Source: Apiospora phragmitis
Taxonomy: Eukaryota > Ascomycota > Sordariomycetes > Amphisphaeriales > Apiosporaceae
Assembly: GCA_038363925.1 (NCBI GenBank)
Contig: JAQQWL010000006.1
Location: 2,832,501-2,896,500, forward strand
Direction of reading: 5' to 3'
Length of the DNA stretch: 64,000 bases
Part shown: one piece after another, positions 11,481 through 21,818 of the stretch
Position numbering within the stretch: the first letter of the stretch is position 1
Layout: every line of letters begins with the position of its first letter
The notes under the pieces: model-generated
The model's database searches: none
Told to the model about the DNA's origin: nothing
The model's input: the letters and a program-made list of their open reading frames with translations, nothing else
Translations under genes and position numbers: made by a program

Positions 11481-11562
11481 GGGGATGTGGTCTAGTGGTA
11501 TGACGTTTCCTTAGCATTAAACTGCATGGAAAAGGTTCTGGGTTCGATTCCCAGCCTCTCCA
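11481..11562 (+). tRNA. tRNA-Ala (AGC) with a 10-nt intron
   Basis: The cloverleaf can be drawn directly. Acceptor strand GGGGATG pairs with CCTCTCC with one T-C mismatch. D stem GTC pairs with GAC. Anticodon stem TTTCC pairs with GGAAA, and T stem CTGGG pairs with CCCAG around the loop TTCGATT, with discriminator A at 11562. The anticodon stem encloses 17 nt. Removing ten bases (11517-11526) at the standard site after position 37 leaves TTAGCAT, giving anticodon AGC. The third base pair is G3-U70, the classic alanine identity element. Box A (TGGTCTAGTGG) and box B (GGTTCGATTCC) are canonical. Confidence 0.93.
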
Positions 11563-11569
11563 CGATTAC

Positions 11570-11574
11570 TTTTT
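11570..11574 (+). terminator. Pol III terminator of tRNA-Ala
   Basis: A run of five T begins eight bases after the discriminator base of the tRNA-Ala gene, the usual RNA polymerase III stop. Confidence 0.75.
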
Positions 11575-12756
11575 GCATTGTGTGAGTGGGCACGTTTTTT
11601 AGCCCCTCCCCACAGTATGCACCCGTCGTCACGGAGCAAAAACAGTGAAGTGAACCTTAAAAATAAAGGGAGCCTGTAAATACCTGTGGTGTTGGTGACG
11701 ATGGCGACACGGCGGCCGTTCTCCGGGAATTGGTGGACTTGCTTTATCGCCGGGAGAGTGACTACCCCTCTATCTATTCTGGAGGAAACTTATAATAATC
11801 ATCTATTTCATCTTTGGAGATTTGGAATGCACGGAAGAGACAAGATGGCATCTGGAGGGAACTCCATTATCCTGCTCCATTGCCATAGCACTCTCTAGAT
11901 ACACAGAGCCGCCCTGTTCAAGCGAAAGACCTCATAAACACAATTACCTAAACGGTCCCTGATCTCCAGACCTTTGAATCAATCGGCCCGTCCCGCGCGA
12001 CAGAGCCGCATCGCCAGTACCGATGCTAACATACCGCTGTGCCTGACTTTTCTTCAAGATTCCGAATTCATGGTCCAGATCTTCTCGGACCATCTTCTTG
12101 AGTGTGGCGGGGCAGCCTGTATGTAATGGGATTTGAAGGGCAAGTAGTACTTATTATGGGTCATATTCCCCAGTCAGCTTTGGCATGCGGAAGGATATAG
12201 CATCTCTAAAAGTATTGACCCCCTTGCTAAGACGAATCTGTTGCAGTGCCGTGCTCCGTGAGCGTGTCTCCGTCTCCCGGGATTCCGACCCCGTTATAAG
12301 GTGTTCAAGATATCCTCATAGTAGAGGACGAAGTAGTTGTGTAACCTACGCTAGGAAATCATCCTTGGATTCCATTTTGTTTTGTGTCCAGTGTCAAGAG
12401 TTATCGTCCAATAAGGCAACCCGAGAGGACGGAAGAAAGAAAGACTGTATAGTAAAAGGGCTAGGCGGGATGGCAATCTGTTCAGCAGTGTAGACGAGTA
12501 GGCTGTTCTCAGTGGCCGTGCACATCTTCAGAAAGCGCCTCGAGTATTTGGACTGATGTGAGAACGCGGGTTGAAAGACGACCCCTTGAAAACAAAGAGA
12601 GCATCAACTTCCGCAAATAGAAAATGTATGGTCCACAACGAAATGAGTGTCTAGGTTACCATTACACCGTCCGTAATGGCAATTTGTTAGTCGCAAGAAA
12701 TACTATAGGAAAAAAACCCAGTAAAGAAAGCTGGGAAGGAACCACTTCATTGCAGC
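11575..12756. other. intergenic between tRNA-Ala and the FTA2-like gene
   Basis: No convincing coding sequence. Short plus-strand open frames at 12185-12493 and 12624-12947 have no domain, and the second overlaps the true first exon of the kinase-like gene in another frame. Confidence 0.5.
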
Positions 12757-14030
12757 ATGGCTGCACTCCCAAAGGCGATGGGGCCAAAGCTGATGCCCTT
12801 TGGGAAAAGCGCGGAGGAAAGATGCCATATCGACTTTATCAAACAACTCGGACAGGGTTTTGCGGGATATGTATGGAAAGTGAGGATAGACGGAGATGTA
12901 TATGCCTTGAAGATGGTAATCTAGTCCCGTTTGCCGTATGGCATTGAGTCCATCTTGCTGACGCTGATCAATTCAAATTCCCTGGCTATGACCCAGATCA
13001 CGATGAGAGGCTCTTACATTTCCGGAGATTCCACAAAGAGCGGGAAGAATGTGGTTACACTGAGCACGATATAAATGCAGAGAAAAGTCAATTCTCGAGA
13101 GAAAGTCGGGCTTATGGGAGGTTGAAGGAGTGCGACAGAGAAGACTTATCCATCATGTGCCATGGGTATATGCAGCTTGATGAGACCCACGAAAAGGAAC
13201 TGGCCAAGAAGGGGACCTACGATTGGAACCGCAGAGATGACGAACAGGAGCCAATCATGGCAATCGTCAAGGAATACATCGACGTCCCGGATAAGGCGCA
13301 GGATGAGGTGCATAACAGGGCACATAATGAACCACCCATGCCAGACACATCCTGGCATTCTGAACATGAGGAAGATGAAGATGAAGTTGAGAGGCGTCTG
13401 GAGGAGTATTGGTTTCAAATGCGCAAACTTTCCTGGCAGAACAAGGAGCATCTCTTCCAGGAGAGCGACATCCCTCAAATGATGGAAGACCTGCACTCGC
13501 TACACAAGCTCGGTATATGGGTCGGAGACATCAAGCCGGATAACTACCTCCATGGCAAGATCATTGACTTCTCGTCCTCGCTGACCATGCCAGCCTTCTC
13601 CATGGATCCTCGCATCCACGGACATTCGTCCAGCACCGGCGGCACCTTCGACAGGGCGGAACTCAACCATATAATTCGGGAGTATTACAAGTGTTGCCGT
13701 CCGGAGAAAGAGAATAAGTACGAGATGGTAATAAAACCCCGCTACCAAACTAGATCCCGGTACCGCCGTCAGTATTCCGCAGCTGTGACGGATCCTGCTT
13801 ACTACGGCCTCTATTCTGACGGTACTCCGCAGCCAGTGAAGAGACGCAAGACGAGCAAGAGCAGAGTTTCGAAAGACGGGGCACAGCCAGGGTCTAACAC
13901 GAAGCAGAATAAGGCAGCGGAGAAGGAAAAAAATGAGAGCAGAAAGGACGGGGACAACGAAAAGGAAGACAAGACGGAAGAGGGGAAGGGGAAAGGGACG
14001 CGTAAGACCAGCGAAATGAAGACGCAATAG
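12757..14030 (+). CDS. FTA2-like (Sim4 subunit type) kinase-fold protein, splice acceptor apparently lost
   Basis: Exon 1 (12757-12915) encodes FIKQLGQGFAGYVWKV and GDVYALKM, a glycine-rich loop and the ATP-binding lysine. Exon 2 (12972-14030) resumes at FKFPGYDPDHDERLLHF and continues to a catalytic-loop-like GIWVGDIKPDNYLHGK and IIDFSSSLTMP. It ends in a Lys/Glu-rich tail, for about 405 residues. This matches the expanded fungal family annotated as kinetochore Sim4 subunit FTA2, which has a degenerate kinase fold (DFS instead of DFG; no HRD His-Arg). The intron has a GTAATC donor and a CTGAC branch site, but ends in CAA at 12969-12971 where CAG is needed. The next in-frame AG (13006-13007) would delete twelve conserved residues. 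The gene is therefore either a recent pseudogene, mis-sequenced, or makes a shortened protein. Base composition is less GC-rich than in the kinase gene that follows. Confidence 0.6.
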
Positions 14031-14619
14031 CAAGATGAAACGGGTCATATGCAATTATATAACCAATGAGGGTTATGATCCCCGATGTATAAGTATATAG
14101 ACAGAATACTACCATGTTTCGTTGTCATTTCACGTGGGATGTAGAAATGATGATATGTTAAACGTCGTCGAGTGGCTCTATAGACACGAGATCCGATGTA
14201 AACACAGTATTAAGTGGATGTCATCTCATATGTGCGGAGTAATTCAGAACTTCGTTTATTCCAACTATTAACATCCAAAGATGAAGTGACTTATGCTCTC
14301 ACTCACCGAGTATCTGATGTCATCCCGGAAGTGCCATGTTTTACGGTCGAGTTCGTACAAAGAGGGCTGACCCGACCATATTCTTAGAGAGAGTCGGCAG
14401 CATTGCTTTGTGTAAGAAATTCGTCAATGAAAAGCTGACTTGAAAACAGTTCTCTTTGGCGTTTCTTTGGGCGAGAAAATTGATTAAAGGAGCTTTCTCG
14501 AGAACATGGAATATATCAAGCTGAAACAGAACAGAAGGGCCCTGGATAATGTCCAATCTCATATACACAAAGACAATTAACCTCACTTAGTGCACAGGAC
14601 AATTGGAAACCGACGAACC
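14031..14619. other. intergenic between the two kinase-like genes
   Basis: AT-richer spacer of about 590 bases. No gene or RNA is seen. A domain-less minus-strand open frame at 14341-14586 is judged a chance frame. Confidence 0.5.
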
Positions 14620-16438
14620 ATGGACCGTCCTTCGAATAATACGCACGATCAGCCGGGCGGTGCCCCGAGCACCTCTACCTCCCTTGACGATGCCGGGGCC
14701 GGCTGTCCACCCCCTTTGCAACGGAGCCGCAAGCCGATGGAGGGGCCAACAACGCCTCTCCGCTGGCGCAGCGGAAGCGGGATAGGGTGTACAAGTCAAT
14801 CAAGGAGATCGAGGCCGAGAAGATCGAGGCGTACCGTGAGGGCGGGTTTCATCCGGTGAAGCGCGGGGACCGGCTGCATGACGACTACGAGGTCGTGGCC
14901 AAGCTGGGCCACGGCGGCTTCGGCACCTTCTGGCTGTGTCAAGAAGGGTATGGGTACAACGGCCACACAGACTGGAAAGCGGTTAAGATCATCGCGGCGA
15001 GCGAGTCACACGAGGACAACCCGGAACTCAACATCATCCGGGAGCTGCGGTCTCCAGGCGTGACGCGCGAGCAGTGGGAGGCGGCCGGCGTCATGCTGCC
15101 GTCGCGGCACTTTTGGCTCAACGGCCCCAACGGCCACCACCTGTGCCTCGTATTCCCCGTCACGGGCCCCAACCTGCGGTCCCAGGCCGAGGCGAGTGCC
15201 GACACGATCCGGGACATCCTGACGCAGGCGGGGAAGTCGCTGCAGTTCCTCCACGGCCACGGCATCTGCCACGGCGACTTCCGGAGCGACAACATCGTGC
15301 TGCACGTCGCCGACGTCGAGAAGCTCAGCAAGAAGGAGATGATGACCCTCCTCGAGGAGCCCCGGACCGAGGCCGTCCGGCTGGCCGACGGGAGCGCGCC
15401 GCCCGAGCGCAGCGGCGCGCCCGCGTACCTCGTCGAGCGGAGCGACATCGGCATCCTGGGTCCCAAGACGCAGACGGCGACGATCGACTTTGGCATTTCG
15501 TACCGCGCGGGCGACCCGCCCGACTTCGTGGGCATCCCGGCGCCATGGGCGGCGCCCGAGTGCTCTTCCGCACGGGCAACACGGGCGAGGCCAGCGACGT
15601 GTGGTCGTTCATCTGCATGATGCAGGAGATCCGCGGCCGGGGCGACTTCTTCAGCGACATCTCGCGGCCGCACTACGTGCTGGACCTCGAGGCCCTGCTG
15701 GGGCCCCTGCCCGACTCCTACCGCCTGGCCTGGAAGCGGGAGCTGCGGCGGGAGGGGGTATCGTTCGGCGACTCGGACGAGGAGGAGCTGGAGGTGCCGG
15801 CGGACGGGACCGCGTCGTCGACGACAAAAGACTTGAAGCCCGTATCCGCGACTGAGGAGGACTTGGACGAGATCAGGCAGGACGCGGCAGAGAGGAGCGG
15901 GTACGCGGATTACCTGCAGGGGATTATAGGGAGCGACCGCGGGTATATACAATATCAACGAGACGTCGACTACGTCCCGACGCCGACGTATGCGCCGTGG
16001 AGATTACCCGAGGAAGAAGTATTCCAGCTTGCTGATCTGTTCCGGAAAGTGCTAAAGTATGACCCCGAGGAGCGCATCAGCATTGAAGAAGTGAGGCAGC
16101 ATGACTGGTTCAAGGGCGAAGGTGAAGGAGAGAAAACAACGAAGGGGACGAAAGGCAAGAGTAATGTTCCCGAGACAGAGGAGGAAGGAGTGGCTGCAGT
16201 CAAGCCTACTAGCCCCCCGAAAACACCAGAGATCATCGATCAGGGGACTACTACAGTAGACGAGGTAAGGTCCAAATCACGCGTGAAGCCGTGCCGCATC
16301 CCGATTCCCGCTAAAGATCCAACAGGGATCGACAAAAAAGCCATCATCATCGCCGCCCAGCAATGGAACCGCGACTTCACCAACGAGAAACGAAAAAGAC
16401 GCTACCGCCCCCAAGTCGTCCTCCAACGCATCAAGTAA
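14620..16438 (+). pseudogene. SRPK-like protein kinase, broken by two apparent single-base deletions
   Basis: The start is tentatively the ATG at 14620, in a frame with a polar N-terminus (MDRPSNNTHDQPGG). The frame must change between 14688 and 14786 to reach KSIKEIEAEKIEAYREGGF, GFHPVKRGDRLHDDYEVV and the glycine loop KLGHGGFGTFWL. The VAIK-like lysine (WKAVKII), a catalytic loop ICHGDFRSDNIVL (HGD instead of HRD, common in fungal SRPK-like kinases), an IDFGIS metal-binding site and an APE-type WAAPEC follow. At about 15561-15566 the frame changes again: PEC is followed in the other frame by LFRTGNTGEASDVWSFICMM. The rest of the C-lobe (DPEERISIEEVRQHDWFKG) continues to 16438. SR-protein kinases phosphorylate splicing factors; this member looks divergent. 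The long intact frames on both sides of each break suggest a recent mutation or a sequencing error rather than an old relic. Confidence 0.7.
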
Positions 16439-17182
16439 AGGGAAGGCAGAAACTTCTGTTTCCTAAGGCAAGGAACCAAGAGCCGATTCCCCCTCCCATA
16501 CGACCCCAACTTCGACCCCAAACCCCAACAACCCCTGGCAGCAGTCCCACCCACTATGATTTTCCGTCCGCAAACCAACAAACCCTCGACACCTGCCTCC
16601 ACCTCCTGAGCATCCTCTTTCTCATAAGCTCCATCTCGTTCATCGTTGTCCTCCTCCTGCCCATACCACTCCCAACGACAACAATAACACCGTCGCCATC
16701 TAGTGACGGCGGCCATCCACTGCGCTTCCCCAACATTATCGCCATCCGCCAAGCTTGGTGTGGTGCCTATGGCTGCGGGAGCGGGATCAACATAGCAGGA
16801 TCAGCGCCACCGATCCCGTGGTTCCGAATCAGGGGCGTCTCGCCGCACTCCGTCTTCTACGAAGGCATTCTCACCGTGCCCAGTAATAAGACTACATCGG
16901 AGAAGGAGAGACAAAGAAGAGGTTCGAGGGTTTACTTGTTATTCCGAGTAAATAGATATAACGCGGCTAGCTGTCGCAAGGTATAATGATTCCACTGGCG
17001 TTTTGTTAGCAGGGCCCATGAGGGAGCCGGTTGTGGTTATACCTGCAGGAAACACGATAGGTACAGGATGTAGATTTCATCAACAAATATATACATATTT
17101 CACCAGGTTGTAAGGGGGAAAAAAGACCCAACCAAGAACTGTAAAGTCAAATCTTATCCTTTAAAACGTTGTTGTGGTATTT
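16439..17182. other. intergenic, convergent 3' ends
   Basis: Lies between the convergent SRPK-like and VPS62-like genes. A plus-strand frame (16363-16986) contains a hydrophobic stretch but overlaps the kinase end and has no recognisable domain, so no gene is called. Confidence 0.45.
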
Positions 17183-18810
17183 CTATCTAAAATTTCTAAC
17201 ATTTCCAATAAACACTGTTCCATCTAACTTCTTCAAGAATGCCAACTGCCCCTTCTTTCCCTCGGAAAGACTGTGTATGATCTTGCACGTCCACAAGAGA
17301 CACATCTTCTCGCGCCCCAGGTTCTTGTGCTTCGGGCCTGTCGGGCCCGTCACATAGTGGTATTGACCGAATAAACGGTATTGCCGGGTATCATCTAGTC
17401 CATATAGCTTGTCTCCCCAAGGTCCCCCGTAATGAAACCAATTCGTCGGCTCGTCGGGGTTCTCCTTGGTGGGTTCGAGCCCCAGGGTATCGTCTTCTTC
17501 CCTTCTTTCGTATAATCGTACCAATAAGATCTAATATTTCGTGCCGGATCCCACAGTGGCCCACGGTCCGTCTGGTCTTTGAGCAGGTTGAACGGCAACA
17601 CATAGGGATGGTCACCAGGCGTGGCGTACATGGCGTGGCTGCCAACCGCGCTATAGATGACGGGCCGCTGTACCTGCGAGGTTTCGTTCTGTCGCTTTTC
17701 TACGGCGTGCCAAGCATATGCCTGGCCACCTTCGTGCTCGCTAAAGAAGACACCCCGCGGCATGCCATGTTCGAAACGTATCATGCAGTGTTCCCAGTCT
17801 CCTACGTGATTGCCAAAGCGCATTCCCAAAACCGTTTGCCCCAGGTTGTAAGCATAGAAGAAGAACCAGAAAGCGTCAACTATGCCTGAACCCTTGTCCA
17901 CCAGGACCAGTGTGGCCGGAGCCTTAGAACGCCCAGACTCATCTGGCTTGTACTGGGGGGTATTAAGCACCGAGCTAGAGTCCCTGCGCGACCAACGAGG
18001 AGCACCCCGCCCACGTTGCCCAAACAAGCCTTGGCGCTTGCGAGGATCAGATATCCTGCGGAGGGGATGTTTGCGATCGACTTCGTACCAAGTTGTACTC
18101 TCGCCGGGCCCCAATTTGGTCTCATCGTGATCCGGCGGAGGCATTGTGTCATCGTCGCCATCGTCTTCATCCTCCGGGAAAGGCGAAGGTATATTTGCAT
18201 GACTATGGAGCCACTCCGGTCGTGACTCTACGTCATCGTTGCTCTTCAAATACACGAAACCTTGCTCTGCATCAAGCCCATGCATGGAATTCAAGGTGAC
18301 TGTCCGCGACATGTTGGCATGCGTGTTGTTTACATAAGGGGACATGTGTCGGACGTGCTCGGCTATATCAGAAGGCCAGAAGTTCTCGCCAGAGTAGAGA
18401 TGGACGAGTGGCGCAAACTTGAGTACATAATCAGGTATTTCCTTCAAGTTGCCCTTCGGCCGCGCTGTTGGCGGGTGGGAGGAAAGGGTATCTTGTAGTT
18501 TCGGGTCGTAACTGTAGTCATTCAATGACCGTAATTCTATATTCCTCAATTCGCCTTGGTTGGGGTCGTCATCGGTGGTGTTCCTCAAAGCCGCAGGATC
18601 CGATCGGATGTGGAGCACACCGCATAGGCTCAGCCAGCGGCAGGCCTGTCGGTCAAGCCAGTAAGGTGAAGTGTCGATCCATAGCTTATTCTGTTCGTTC
18701 TGTTCTTTACTCGGCTTAACGGGATTGAGCGCACGAGGAAGGTATGTGACGACGGCAATCAGAGTCGCGAACGCGACGAATGCGATCGTCACACGTCGAA
18801 TAGTGAACAT
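17183..18810 (-). CDS. vps62: VPS62-like (DUF946) membrane-anchored protein, one frameshift near the 3' end
   Basis: The minus-strand frame from ATG 18810 encodes an N-terminal membrane anchor (about residues 7-25, VTIAFVAFATLIAVVTYLP). It then has the family's IPDYVLKFAPLVHLYSGENF, the DAFWFFFYAYNLG core and VGDWEHCMIRFEHG. PVIYSAVGSHAMYATPGDHP follows, then NIRSYWYDYTKEG. The homologous continuation (LEPTKENPDEPTNWFHYGG, then QYHYVTGPTGPKHKNLG) lies in another frame and stops at 17183. The break is at 17487-17506 in a purine-rich GAAGGGAAGAAG segment and is consistent with one missing base. Uncorrected, the frame ends at 17395 with a foreign tail. Yeast Vps62 and its paralog Tda6 affect vacuolar targeting by an unknown mechanism, so only the family call is firm. 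Confidence 0.75.
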
Positions 18811-21800
18811 CGGTGGGGCAAGGCGTTGACCGGCAGCTCCGGAGAAGCCGCATCAGACGGTGGGAGAGTTGGCGTTGATGATAAAACGTAGAAATGACAG
18901 GTTCCAAAATATTCGATCCAGCGAACGAGCGTAAAGAGAGAGTTTCCAAAGCACTCCTCGGTTGCGATCAAAAGAAAGGTCAGGTTGGGTACGGCCTGAC
19001 GTACAAAGCAAAGCCAACTATGAATGGCTTGGTAGTGTCATCCAGGACAAAAACCAAAGAGCACACTGGGTATGAATGCCAGTAATATGCCTTTCTAAAG
19101 GTATGGGAGGTTCAAAGGAAAGGATCTCCGTCGAGGAGCGGAGGGTCGCTGGGTGTTGCGCCAGTAAGGTAGGTTGAAGAAAAGGGGTTCCGATTCGGAG
19201 GGGGAGAGAAAGGGAAGGGATGGAATGTTGAGGCTGTATTGTATATAGGGAGGTAGGTGGGAGAAAGATGGGATGGTTTGTCTGGCATGTAAGCTACACT
19301 GATGAGTGCAACCTTAGCCGGTCAGTGGGGGCTCGTACGTGGTACTGGGCTGCTTCTGGGCTTCCGGAACCTTTTTGGGGCCTTCTTTGGGGCCTTTTTG
19401 GGAGGTGGCAGGTGGATTAATAGGGGAGACAGTGGCTCAGGTGCCAGCGAAGATCAGGGACTTGCATGCTTAGCAGTGACTTTATCAGGCTGAGCCTGTT
19501 TGCGGGGGTTGGGGCTGGTTTGGCCGGTTCTGACGCGCCGTGGACAAGTACCTCTTTATCGTGCATCCCTCAGACCCTGCGAGTCAACGTTCTAGCTCCC
19601 CTTGAAGGCTTAACCTGCATGGGGCTTGGCAGGCAACCTGACCAACTGGCCCAATTCTATGTATCCAACCACTGATGCCGATTCCCGTAGTCCATGTGGT
19701 CCCTCCGTTGGATGGGAATTGATGATTTGCGCAAAGCCCACCGCCGAATTCCCGAAATAGACTGCCACACTGCCAAAAACCGTCTGCCGTCTGCACAGCT
19801 TAATTATTGCGCACCACAGTAAGCCGACGGGATGGATGTAGTAATAGAAATATGTAGATGGACGTATTCGATGTCGACGGCCCGATAATAACATAGTATA
19901 TAGGTATTTGCATATATGCAGTATAAGTGATAAGTGATAAGGTCCCCGAGTCACGTCAGCTTGTGTCGTTGATAACTTACTGTCAAGGTTGAGTCGTTCG
20001 TACAGATTTGATGCGTTTCGCTCTAATCGCACACCAAGTGCTTGACCGCTCACCCAACTCCAACATGCCACATTGCGACTATGCCGCCATGGTACAGCCG
20101 GTATGACCAAATCAACTGTCGATGGTGGTTACAGCAGTTTTGTGCTTACTTTGATTTGATCATCATTCGATACTTTTGTTGAACACGGCACAGCATATAT
20201 ACTGGCTGGTTTGACTGCATAGGATAGGACACCGCTATACTCAATCGCCCCAGAGTGATGCGACAATCAGGCATTGTACCCCATGTTCCAGTTGACGTTG
20301 GGGTGAATCGCGAGAATGGCGCAAAGCCCCATACGTGCGCGGCATGGGTCTTAATGATGCTTTCCAGCACTTGCCTATATGAAGGCATACCGGTAGTCGT
20401 GTTGTGTTTGAGTTGTCTAGGAGTTTTACGACTTGGCCTGTCCTGATAGTTCCACAGAAGTAGCACCCGCACTCGGAATAATAATGCGACAGACAGGCGC
20501 GATCATCGCACCGCTTCGTCAGCTCCCGTCAACGTAGCCTTTCGGTGCGCTTGACGTATGTATGCCGCCGAGGACGCACAGTTCAACGTTGTGTTCGAGG
20601 ACAGCGGGCATGACTGTCATACTCTTCGAGGCCCGAGGGCTGTGGTGCGCAAACAGTCGCAACCCATCACAACAAACTGTTTATTGTACAGAATAGTTGT
20701 TGCCGGGCGGAGAAGCACCTAAGGTCGAGTAGTTCCATCGATGTGCCAATGTGAGAACAGTGGTTCTCACCTGCCCGGTTGATGTTATGACGTAGGCATG
20801 AGTCGCATGTCGATTTCTCAGGTCGCTCTGGGTCATTGTTAGGTGTCCCTTACCTCAGTAGGTGCATAGCTACATACAAGCACAAATGAATTGTGTTCAT
20901 GCCATAAATATATGTCAGCCATGAAATACGTGGGTATACAGTCTCAGTCGGAAGGGACCCTCTCAGCTTGCGTGGTGCTATAATTGAGCTCTTTGGTGGG
21001 AACAGCTCATCTCTTTGCGTCGCACGTCTAAGCGTATATTAGTGACGATGAGTGCCACGGTTGCAACCTGGGGAAGCTACTTGATAACGGGTCTCGTGCG
21101 GCGCATACGGGCCATGGCTTCCTGAGTAGGAAATACTGCCCGGCCGGTAGGAAATTGGGCGGTCTAGTAGGGTCTTCGTACACGAGTATGATATGAAGTA
21201 GGTAAGCGTCCTTCTCGTTGGGCATTGAGCTGTGAAAAACTTATTGCAACTGGTTGGATGTGACATAATATGCAGAAAAGGCAGTGTCATCTGCGGAGAT
21301 GCTGATAAATCGAAAGGTATAATCGATCAATTGTCCAGTCCAGAAGAATCGCGTGAGGATAGAGGCCCTTTTCAAACCGAGGGTGAGCTGGCTCTTTTTC
21401 CAATTTGTCGATGGCACCTTGGGGTAAATACTGGGGGCGGAGCCCCGGTCTCCCTGCCCTTTCCCAGACAAAAGCTGGATTCAGGTAACTGAAGACGGCG
21501 ACGTTCCCTGGTGGCATTGGTGCGCCTATACACACCCCGGTCCTTAACCACCCTAGACCACGCGATTTCCACAAATCCCCAGGGCTGCGGGACCTAACAC
21601 TCCTGCACCCATCACATGTTCACTCAGTCCGTTACCCGGGGAATGGGGAGACGATGGGGGACTTTCCGCTTTCGGGGGTCACGGTGCCGGATGGGCGACC
21701 GTCGCCTTAAAAAGCTACCATGAGAAGCTCTCGGTGTGGCCTCGCCCTGACGAGTATTGTTCTCCTGTCTCAGTTATCTCGAAAACCGTCCTGCTGCTAG

Positions 21801-21818
21801 TAGGTGAGAACTATCAAG
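18811..21818. other. gene-poor 3-kb region between divergent VPS62-like and sugar transporter genes
   Basis: Both flanking genes are transcribed outward, so their promoters lie at the two ends. In between, open frames are short, present on both strands and domain-free. No tRNA, 5S rRNA or terminal repeat was recognised. Confidence 0.5.

Noticed and set aside
10941..11495. 184-codon plus-strand frame ending inside tRNA-Ala
   Set aside because: No domain, no codon bias, and it overlaps a well-supported tRNA gene.
16363..16986. 207-codon plus-strand frame with a hydrophobic stretch
   Set aside because: Overlaps the kinase end in another frame. Composition follows the Pro/Ser-rich pyrimidine tract, and no family is recognised.
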